From assembly GCA_018222665.1 (NCBI GenBank), contig JAAEZW010000159.1:1-5301 (forward strand): a stretch of 5,301 nucleotides of DNA, read 5' to 3'. Of this stretch, positions 1 to 5,301 are shown in pieces (the first letter of the stretch is position 1; every line of letters begins with the position of its first letter). The notes below the pieces were generated by a model. The model saw only the letters and a list, made by a program, of their open reading frames with translations, was not told the origin of the DNA and ran no database searches. The translations under genes and the position numbers were made by a program. This stretch comes from Paracoccaceae bacterium (GTDB taxonomy: Bacteria > Pseudomonadota > Alphaproteobacteria > Rhodobacterales > Rhodobacteraceae).

Positions 1-728
1 TTACTTTCCTGACCCGCGCCAACCATTTTTGGATGCCGTTCCAAATAATCTGCCAAACTTTCTGCAACAATATTGGCTTGCGAATAGACTTTGACCTCTT
101 CGCCCAATGCATCAGCAAATGTTTCCGCCATTAATGGATAATGGGTACAGCCCAAAATCGCCGCTTCTGGGTTTGGCATTTTACGTTTTAATGCATCCAC
201 ATGCGATCGCACCATAGCCTCGGCCAAAATAAAATCACCGTCCTCAATCGCATCCACGACACCACCACACGCCTGTGCTTCGACATCGACACCAATCGCG
301 CGAAATGCCAATTCCCGCTGAAATGCGCGGCTGGCTACAGTTGCGGGGGTTGCGAATAGCGCAACGTTTTGTACACCGACCTGTCTGGGGGGCGAATTAT
401 CGCCCCATTGGCGTTCTGTCAGCGCCTCAATCAGTGGAACAAAAACGCCAAGAACTCGTTTATCCGTGGGGATCCAGCTTTCTTGCATACGGCGCAATGC
501 AGCCGCAGAGGCCGTGTTGCAAGCCAAAATCACCAGATCACAACCCTCATCCCACAACCGTTCAACGGCGCGGGTGGTCAGATCATACACATCGTCCGCG
601 TCGCGCACACCATAGGGCGCATGCGCACTGTCGCCGTAATAGACAAAGGGAACATCAGGCAAACGGGCAGACACAGCATTGTGCACGGTTAGACCGCCCA
701 GACCACTATCAAAAATACCAACGGCCAT
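1..728 (-). CDS. murI: Glutamate racemase MurI (C-terminus cut by window edge)
   Basis: Cytoplasmic, cofactor-independent enzyme of the Asp/Glu racemase family that interconverts L- and D-glutamate, supplying D-Glu for the peptidoglycan stem peptide. I translated this frame by hand. It opens with [15 protein letters not shown], which carries the N-terminal Asp7-Ser8 motif. Next comes [11 protein letters not shown] (residues 30-40), then ACNTASA with catalytic Cys70, and GCTHYPL with the second catalytic Cys194 and His196. All key residues are present, so the enzyme should be active. The frame is still open after 242 codons at base 1; the family is usually about 260-270 residues, so only a short C-terminal tail is missing. 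The ATG at 726-728 lies 13 nt after the acyltransferase stop, with only a weak purine-rich ribosome site (AGAAAG), which suggests co-transcription and perhaps translational coupling. Identity is secure. Confidence 0.96.
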   Translation of the reverse strand, partial: MAVGIFDSGLGGLTVHNAVSARLPDVPFVYYGDSAHAPYGVRDADDVYDLTTRAVERLWDEGCDLVILACNTASAAALRRMQESWIPTDKRVLGVFVPLIEALTERQWGDNSPPRQVGVQNVALFATPATVASRAFQRELAFRAIGVDVEAQACGGVVDAIEDGDFILAEAMVRSHVDALKRKMPNPEAAILGCTHYPLMAETFADALGEEVKVYSQANIVAESLADYLERHPKMVGAGQES

Positions 729-741
729 ATGGCACTACTTT

Positions 742-1620
742 CTAAGATTTATGTTTTTCTTCAAATTCAAAGCCATAATCCAATGACTTCAACTGGGTTG
801 GTGACAGCCTATATGTGGATTGTCGCAAATAATCCATAAGCGCACGCGCGTCTTTTTCACGCGCCTTTATTTCATTTGGATCAATCGGTTCCCCAATAAC
901 CACCCGTACAGGCGTATCAACACGCGCACGAAACTCTTTGATCAACAATCCCATACGCAGGGTATAGTGCAAGCGGCTGGCATATTGAAACAGGCTCGAA
1001 TTCGCACCATCAAAGAATAACGGAACGACCGTCGCCCCCGATTTCGCGATCAAACGTGCCGTAAACGACCGCCAAGCGGGATCCATCGGATGCGCAAAGG
1101 GTTTTGCCGCAGTTGACACCGTGCCACCCGGAAAAATACCGATTGCGCCGCCATTATTTAGGTAATCCAAGGCCACTTTGCGTGTTTCTAGGTTTTGTTT
1201 GACCGCCTCTTTCGTTTCATCAAACGAAATCGGTAGGATGACACGGTTCAAATCCTCGGCCTTGCGAAATACTTTGTGCGCCAAAATTCGGAAATCACCG
1301 CGTGTTTGTGTTAGGATATGCCCCAACATCAAACCGTCCAAAATACCATATGGATGATTGGCAATCATAATCAGCGATTTGTCCCGCGGGATATTGTCCA
1401 AACTGCCGCCAACGATATCGAGGTTCAGCCCGTAACGTTGCACCATGACCTGCCAAAAATCATTTCCGTTTGCCACATCGTCTTCGTAGCCACGTGCGCG
1501 CTTGATCAGGCTTACCCGCCCGGTTGCATTTTCCATCAACTTGATCAGGGCGCGTCCGCTAAGTGTTTGCGTGGAATAGGCATAACTTATGTCGCGTGCG
1601 ATTTGTCTTTGGCTCGGCAT
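742..1620 (-). CDS. PlsC-like lysophospholipid acyltransferase family protein
   Basis: A 292-residue protein of the glycerolipid acyltransferase (LPLAT/PlsC) superfamily, which moves an acyl group from acyl-ACP or acyl-CoA to a lysophospholipid or similar acceptor at the inner membrane. Block I is NHPYGILDG at residues 88-96. Its His89 and Asp95 are separated by five residues rather than the classical H-X4-D of PlsC; NHPxGxxxG-type versions are known in the hemolysin-like/COG3176-type branch. FPGG at 163-166 replaces the FPEG phosphate-binding block, and VVPLFFDG at 198-205 matches the last block. I see no clear transmembrane helix; the basic N-terminal region and residues 215-235 may lie on the membrane surface. 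The ATG has only a weak upstream GAG. The gene begins 67 nt after ior, in a gap without a terminator hairpin, and ends 13 nt before murI. The acceptor lipid cannot be read from sequence, so I give no symbol. Confidence 0.88.
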   Translation of the reverse strand: MPSQRQIARDISYAYSTQTLSGRALIKLMENATGRVSLIKRARGYEDDVANGNDFWQVMVQRYGLNLDIVGGSLDNIPRDKSLIMIANHPYGILDGLMLGHILTQTRGDFRILAHKVFRKAEDLNRVILPISFDETKEAVKQNLETRKVALDYLNNGGAIGIFPGGTVSTAAKPFAHPMDPAWRSFTARLIAKSGATVVPLFFDGANSSLFQYASRLHYTLRMGLLIKEFRARVDTPVRVVIGEPIDPNEIKAREKDARALMDYLRQSTYRLSPTQLKSLDYGFEFEEKHKS

Positions 1621-1687
1621 GTCTGTGCGCTCAATTTACATGCTCACTCTATAACGAAGCTTGTTTTAACTTTCCAGTGGAACTTGC

Positions 1688-4600
1688 CTATTCGGCGGCA
1701 TGCTGCAATGGGGATTTTGGATGTTTTAAGCCTTCGAGGATTTCTGCACGCCGTTTCTGCGCCTTTTCTTCATTGGCCTGTTTCACAGGACCAAACCCAC
1801 GAATGGACAATGGAAGAAGAGCAAGTTCCACAAGCAAATCCATGTTTTCCTGATTAATTTTTTGCGCTAGCGATATGAAATCATTTTCAAATTGCTTGAT
1901 CAATCTCCGTTCCATACGGCGTTCTGCCGTATAACCAAACGCATCAAACGGCGAACCACGCAGTGCTTTCAGTCGGGATAAGAGGGCAAAGGAACGCAAC
2001 ATCCAAGGACCGAATTCGCGTTTTTTCGGGCGGCCATTCGCATCCATTCCACCCAGCATTGGTGGGGCCAAATGGAACCTAATCTGATCCACATTATCAA
2101 AGGTTTCCTTAGCCTTTTCCACTGTGGTTAAATGCAGACGTGCGACCTCGTATTCATCCTTGTAAGTCAGCAATTTGTGATAGCCCAAGGCAACCGCATC
2201 ACGAAGGCGCTCGTTTTCAAACTTATCTAGGAATTTTTGATACCTTTTGGCCAAACGATTGCCCTGATATGCGCGCAAGTGATCAATGCGATAGGCGATT
2301 TTGTCAGCGCCCTTTTCAGGAAGTGCAACCACTTCTGACGCGATCAGTTTTTGGGTATCTTCTGGGTACTCCGCCGCCCAACGTCCAACCTCAAACGCGC
2401 GTTGGTTTTGTTCGACCTTGGCGCCATTTAAGGCAATCGCCTCATAAAGCGCATTATGACTTAGGGGGATAAAGCCCATCTGCCATGCGGCCCCAAACAC
2501 CACCATGTTGGAATAAATGGAATCGCCCAATAAATCTGCCGCAAGCTTTGTCGCATCAAGCAGGGCAAGTTTATCCTTGATCCGAGCCTCAAGCGTGAGG
2601 CGCAAGCGATCATTTGGGATTTTGAATTCCGTATCGCGGGTAAAATCACCTGTTACTATTTCATGATCATTCACTACCGCACCCGTGCGCCCCGTGGATG
2701 TTAGGCCGATGGTTTTTGCACCTGAACTGACAACCAAATCACCACCAATCAGGGCATCGCATTCCCCAGTTGCAACACGAATGGCAGAAATATCCGCAGG
2801 GCTATTTGCAATGCGACAATGCACGTGAACGGCACCGCCCTTTTGTGCAAGGCCCGCCATTTCCATCATGCCGGCCCCCTTGCCATCAATTTGGGCCGCT
2901 TGGGCCAGCAAGGCACCAATCGTGACAACACCCGTGCCCCCAACTCCAGTTGCAATGATGTTAAACGTTTCACCTGAGGGAATTGTTGGCACCGTTGGAT
3001 TGGGCAGATCAGGCAATTCAAAACTCTTACGCACCTTCTTTTTCGGTGTTGCCCCAGGCAAGGTTACGAAGGACGGGCAAAAACCGTTTACGCAACTGAA
3101 ATCCTTGTTGCAGGCGGATTGATCAATCGCACGTTTGCGTCCCAGTTCGGTTTCCACTGGCGTAATCGCAACACAGTTTGATTGCACACCACAATCACCG
3201 CAACCTTCGCAAACATCCGTATTAATGAAAATACGTTTGTCTGGATCGGGAAATAGGCCGCGTTTGCGACGGCGACGTTTTTCTGCAGCGCATGTTTGAA
3301 CATAAACAATGGCGCTTACTCCTCTGATCTCACGCAATTCTTTTTGAACAGTCATCAGGTTTGCGCGTTCGTGCTTTTCGATGTCACTTGGGAAGGCGGC
3401 TAGGTCCAAATCCTCTTTATAATCATAGACGACGACCAGTTTTTTAACACCCATCGCCTGTAGTTCACGCGCAATCCGCGGGGCGTCCAATGCCCCATCA
3501 TTGCCCTGTCCCCCTGTCATGGCAACAGCATCATTATAAAGGATTTTATAGGTGATATTTGTGCCCGCACTGACAGCCGCGCGGATCGCCTGAATGCCCG
3601 AATGGTTGTATGTTCCGTCCCCAATGTTTTGAAACACATGGTCGCGTTTCGAAAACAGGGATTCTCCAATCCAATTCGCCCCTTCGGCGCCCATATGCGT
3701 GTAGCCAAGTGTGTCACGCTCCATCCATTGCGCCATGTAATGACACCCAATCCCCGCATAGGCACGGGATCCTTCGGGAACCTTGGTCGATGAATTATGC
3801 GGACAGCCTGCGCAGAAATAGGGTAAGCGCGCGGCGATATCACTGGCATTATCGGCGTGCTTTGCATTTGCGATTTGCGCCAATCCATCGGTGATTTTTT
3901 GACCACCACATCCCTCTTCAACAAAGATTTGACCCAAGGATTGCGCAATATCAATGGGATCAAGCGCCCCTTCTGATGGGAAAAGAAGGGTGCCAAAAGC
4001 ACCTTTTTCCCCGCCATAAACGCGGCAATGATTGGCGTCATGGAACAGGGCATCTTTGATCTGCGGTTCGATCAATTTGCGCTTTTCCTCGACCACAATG
4101 ATCAAATCCAACCCGTCTGCCCATTCCCGCAGGCTGGTTTTATCCAGCGGCCAAGTTTGCACCACCTTATAAGTCGTGATGCCCAATCGAATGGCCTCAT
4201 CCTGATCAACGCTCAGAACCGATAGCGCGTGTTGCACATCCAACCAGTTTTTCCCTGCGGCGACGATCCCGATTTTGGCACCAGCTTGGCCCAGACACCG
4301 CTGGTCTATTCGGTTTTCGCGAGCAAAGGCCTCGGCCGCACTGATTTTATGACGCAATAGACGCGCTTCTTGATCTACAGGCAGATCGACCAAACGAATA
4401 TTTAATCCCCCCTCGGGCATATCAATGTCAGGAGTTTTGAAGTGCATTCGATGTGGGTTGCCATCCACAACGGATGTCACCTCGATCGTGTCCTTCATGG
4501 TTTTTAGCCCAACCCAAACCCCTGCAAAGCGTGACAGCGCATACCCATAATGTCCGTAATCCAATATTTCTTGGACACCCGCGGGGGATATAACGGGCAT

Positions 4601-5101
4601 GGATGCATCCACCATGGCCCAATCAGATTGATGCAAGACGGTCGAACTTTCCCCTGTGTGATCATCCCCCATGGCCATGATCACACCGCCGTTTTTCGAT
4701 GAACCCGCCATATTCGCGTGACGCATCACATCGCCAGAACGATCTACACCGGGGCCTTTGCCGTACCAAAGCCCAAAGACACCGTCAAAACGCCCCTCGC
4801 CTCGCAATTCAGCCTGCTGTGCACCCCAAAGCGCGGTTGCGGCCAGATCCTCGTTAAGACCCTCTTGGAACCTGATGTCATTTTCTGGCAGGACATTGCC
4901 CGCACGTTTCATTTGAAAATCAACCGCACCCAAGGGGGAACCACGATATCCCGTCACATAGCCCGCTGTGTTCAATCCCGCTTGGCGATCACGTTCCTTT
5001 TGCGCGATCATCAGGCGCACCAAGGCCTGTGTTCCATTTAACAACACCTGATGTTTTTCGATGTCGTATTTGTCATTAAGCGAAATCTTCGACGTGCTCA
5101 T
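1688..5101 (-). CDS. Fused indolepyruvate ferredoxin oxidoreductase (IorA-IorB type)
   Basis: A 1137-residue cytoplasmic 2-oxoacid:ferredoxin oxidoreductase that oxidatively decarboxylates arylpyruvates (indolepyruvate, phenylpyruvate and the like) to aryl-acetyl-CoA and reduces a low-potential acceptor, in aromatic amino acid breakdown. An IorA-like pyrimidine-binding domain comes first (about 15-240), with GYRGSPLGAVD at 51-61 and Asn83-Glu84, the likely TPP-activating Glu. The TPP domain (about 420-600) has Cys430/Cys433/Cys453, GDG at 494-496 and Asn523-Asp524. An iron-sulfur segment follows: Cys631, 634, 637, 643, then Cys664, 670, 675. An IorB-like gamma domain (about 712-900) opens with TGVGGTGVVTIG. 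The last 200 residues or so match the C-terminal region (DUF6537) typical of this fused bacterial form. Length fits the family, with no frameshift. I chose the ATG at 5099-5101 because GGGAGG stands 7 nt upstream; a TTG start 27 nt further up has no such support. Confidence 0.93.
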   Translation of the reverse strand: MSTSKISLNDKYDIEKHQVLLNGTQALVRLMIAQKERDRQAGLNTAGYVTGYRGSPLGAVDFQMKRAGNVLPENDIRFQEGLNEDLAATALWGAQQAELRGEGRFDGVFGLWYGKGPGVDRSGDVMRHANMAGSSKNGGVIMAMGDDHTGESSTVLHQSDWAMVDASMPVISPAGVQEILDYGHYGYALSRFAGVWVGLKTMKDTIEVTSVVDGNPHRMHFKTPDIDMPEGGLNIRLVDLPVDQEARLLRHKISAAEAFARENRIDQRCLGQAGAKIGIVAAGKNWLDVQHALSVLSVDQDEAIRLGITTYKVVQTWPLDKTSLREWADGLDLIIVVEEKRKLIEPQIKDALFHDANHCRVYGGEKGAFGTLLFPSEGALDPIDIAQSLGQIFVEEGCGGQKITDGLAQIANAKHADNASDIAARLPYFCAGCPHNSSTKVPEGSRAYAGIGCHYMAQWMERDTLGYTHMGAEGANWIGESLFSKRDHVFQNIGDGTYNHSGIQAIRAAVSAGTNITYKILYNDAVAMTGGQGNDGALDAPRIARELQAMGVKKLVVVYDYKEDLDLAAFPSDIEKHERANLMTVQKELREIRGVSAIVYVQTCAAEKRRRRKRGLFPDPDKRIFINTDVCEGCGDCGVQSNCVAITPVETELGRKRAIDQSACNKDFSCVNGFCPSFVTLPGATPKKKVRKSFELPDLPNPTVPTIPSGETFNIIATGVGGTGVVTIGALLAQAAQIDGKGAGMMEMAGLAQKGGAVHVHCRIANSPADISAIRVATGECDALIGGDLVVSSGAKTIGLTSTGRTGAVVNDHEIVTGDFTRDTEFKIPNDRLRLTLEARIKDKLALLDATKLAADLLGDSIYSNMVVFGAAWQMGFIPLSHNALYEAIALNGAKVEQNQRAFEVGRWAAEYPEDTQKLIASEVVALPEKGADKIAYRIDHLRAYQGNRLAKRYQKFLDKFENERLRDAVALGYHKLLTYKDEYEVARLHLTTVEKAKETFDNVDQIRFHLAPPMLGGMDANGRPKKREFGPWMLRSFALLSRLKALRGSPFDAFGYTAERRMERRLIKQFENDFISLAQKINQENMDLLVELALLPLSIRGFGPVKQANEEKAQKRRAEILEGLKHPKSPLQHAAE

Positions 5102-5108
5102 CAACTGA

Positions 5109-5114
5109 CCTCCC
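5109..5114 (-). promoter_or_regulatory. Ribosome binding site of ior
   Basis: The minus strand reads GGGAGG, a near-perfect Shine-Dalgarno sequence, 7 nt before the ATG at 5099-5101. It decides the start codon against the upstream TTG at 5126-5128. The site overlaps a GGTCAG half-site (5105-5110), discussed among the findings. Confidence 0.85.
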
Positions 5115-5128
5115 AAACGGTTACCCAA

Positions 5129-5134
5129 ATTATA
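5129..5134 (-). promoter_or_regulatory. Probable -10 element of the ior promoter
   Basis: The minus strand carries an exact TATAAT 27 nt before the ior ATG, which would place the transcript start near 5122 and give a leader of about 20 nt containing the GGGAGG site. No good -35 is seen at 16-18 nt spacing (the 17-nt position reads TAGCTT), so the promoter probably needs an activator or is weak. The upstream dyad fills the spacer between -10 and -35. The -10 is seen in the sequence; its use is inferred. Confidence 0.55.
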
Positions 5135-5151
5135 GGTCAGCTTTTCTGACC
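5135..5151. promoter_or_regulatory. Perfect inverted repeat with T-N11-A form: candidate LysR-type operator
   Basis: The plus strand reads GGTCAG, a 5-nt spacer CTTTT, then CTGACC: 6-bp arms with perfect symmetry. The inner TCAG-N5-CTGA runs from T5137 to A5149 and is an exact T-N11-A motif with dyad symmetry, the known recognition pattern of LysR-type regulators. It lies between a divergent LysR-type gene and ior, directly upstream of the ior -10, so a bound protein would touch or block RNA polymerase there. A dyad this short can also arise by chance; the location is what makes it credible. Confidence 0.5.
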
Positions 5152-5197
5152 AAGCTATAGATTTATTTTGGACGCTGCGTCATGTTAGTACTTTGAT

Positions 5198-5222
5198 ATG
5201 ACCATGAACAGAATCATGTCAT
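5198..5222. repeat. Imperfect inverted repeat before the lysR-type start (operator or leader hairpin)
   Basis: The left arm ATGACCATGA (5198-5207) and right arm TCATGTCAT (5214-5222) are reverse complements except for one extra C in the left arm, around a 6-nt centre ACAGAA. The core CATGA-N6-TCATG is perfect. Outside the arms, TTG (5193-5195) and CAA (5223-5225) can pair after a 2-nt bulge. It ends 25 nt before the regulator's ATG, so it could be an autoregulatory binding site or a hairpin in the regulator's mRNA leader. It is not an exact T-N11-A box, because its symmetric T and A are 10 nt apart. Confidence 0.4.
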
Positions 5223-5235
5223 CAAGACAAAAAAC

Positions 5236-5239
5236 GGAG
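5236..5239 (+). promoter_or_regulatory. Ribosome binding site of the LysR-type gene
   Basis: GGAG stands 8 nt before the ATG at 5248-5250, a standard spacing that supports this start for the truncated reading frame. Confidence 0.7.
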
Positions 5240-5247
5240 CATTTGGG

Positions 5248-5301
5248 ATGGATTGGGATAAACTGCGCATTTTTCACGCTGTGGCTGACGCGGGAAGCCT
5301 G
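5248..5301 (+). CDS. LysR-type transcriptional regulator (first 18 codons only)
   Basis: The frame reads MDWDKLRIFHAVADAGSL and runs off the window. This matches the first helix and the start of the second in the winged helix-turn-helix domain of LysR-type regulators, where L-x-x-F-x-x-V-A-x-x-G-S is the hallmark (here Leu6, Phe9, Val12, Ala13, Gly16, Ser17). The exact MDWDKLRIFHAVADAGSL-like start is familiar to me from Rhodobacterales proteins. The ATG has GGAG 8 nt upstream. It is divergent from ior with a 146-nt intergenic region, the classic layout in which a LysR-type protein controls the divergent gene and itself. The effector-binding domain lies outside the window, so no ligand can be proposed from sequence. 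Confidence 0.8.
   Translation, partial: MDWDKLRIFHAVADAGSL

Noticed and set aside
1..3. TTA at the window start read as a minus-strand TAA stop for murI
   Set aside because: The murI frame has its codon at 5..3 (AGT), so the stop is out of frame and the gene continues beyond the window.
275..745. Open frame of 156 codons on the plus strand
   Set aside because: It is antisense to murI, rich in His, Arg and Gln in a way typical of shadow frames, and matches nothing I know.
1318..1857. Open frame of 179 codons on the plus strand
   Set aside because: It lies antisense to the acyltransferase N-terminus and the end of ior, shows no recognisable motif, and spans two genes with clear family motifs.
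3259..3279. Run of basic residues RRRRKRG (609-615) in ior as a possible targeting or nucleic acid-binding signal
   Set aside because: It lies in the linker between the TPP and iron-sulfur segments of a cytoplasmic enzyme; a solvent-exposed basic linker or acceptor-docking surface is the simpler explanation.
3517..4053. Open frame of 178 codons on the minus strand inside ior
   Set aside because: It sits within ior in another frame, over the TPP domain, with no ribosome site or family motif; it is a shadow of the real frame.
5102..5128. Nine-residue N-terminal extension of ior from a TTG at 5126-5128
   Set aside because: TTG is a rare start, there is no ribosome site before it, it touches the TATAAT and would precede the expected transcript start; the ATG at 5099-5101 has GGGAGG at ideal spacing.
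5168..5197. TTGGAC-N18-TTTGAT as the plus-strand promoter of the LysR-type gene
   Set aside because: Both hexamers match the consensus only partly and the spacing is one longer than ideal; too weak to list as a feature.

Overview
The window looks like ordinary chromosomal DNA from an alphaproteobacterium. It is most likely a member of the Rhodobacterales (Roseobacter group): the glutamate racemase, the fused indolepyruvate oxidoreductase and the LysR-type N-terminus all read like the forms I know from that group. Base composition is moderate, coding density is high, and I see no mobile element, CRISPR array, tRNA, rRNA or phage gene. The taxonomic call comes from family resemblance, not from a search.

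Layout. Three genes run leftward on the minus strand. First is a large fused indolepyruvate ferredoxin oxidoreductase (ior, 1688..5101). After a 67-nt gap comes a PlsC-like lysophospholipid acyltransferase (742..1620). After a further 13 nt comes glutamate racemase (murI, 1..728), whose C-terminal end is cut by the window edge. On the plus strand at the right end, the first 18 codons of a LysR-type transcriptional regulator (5248..5301) point away from ior.

How the parts may work together. The acyltransferase and murI are close enough to be co-transcribed and both serve the cell envelope: membrane phospholipid acylation and D-glutamate for peptidoglycan. The ior gene is catabolic, oxidising arylpyruvates from aromatic amino acids. 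It probably has its own promoter in the 146-nt divergent intergenic region and may read through into the two downstream genes.

The most interesting part is that intergenic region. It holds a consensus TATAAT -10 for ior. Directly upstream is a perfect GGTCAG-N5-CTGACC dyad that fits the LysR-family T-N11-A box. A second, longer imperfect dyad lies just before the lysR start, and further TGACC half-sites are present, one of them overlapping the ior ribosome binding site. This suggests, without proving it, that the LysR-type protein controls ior. I found no convincing undescribed system.
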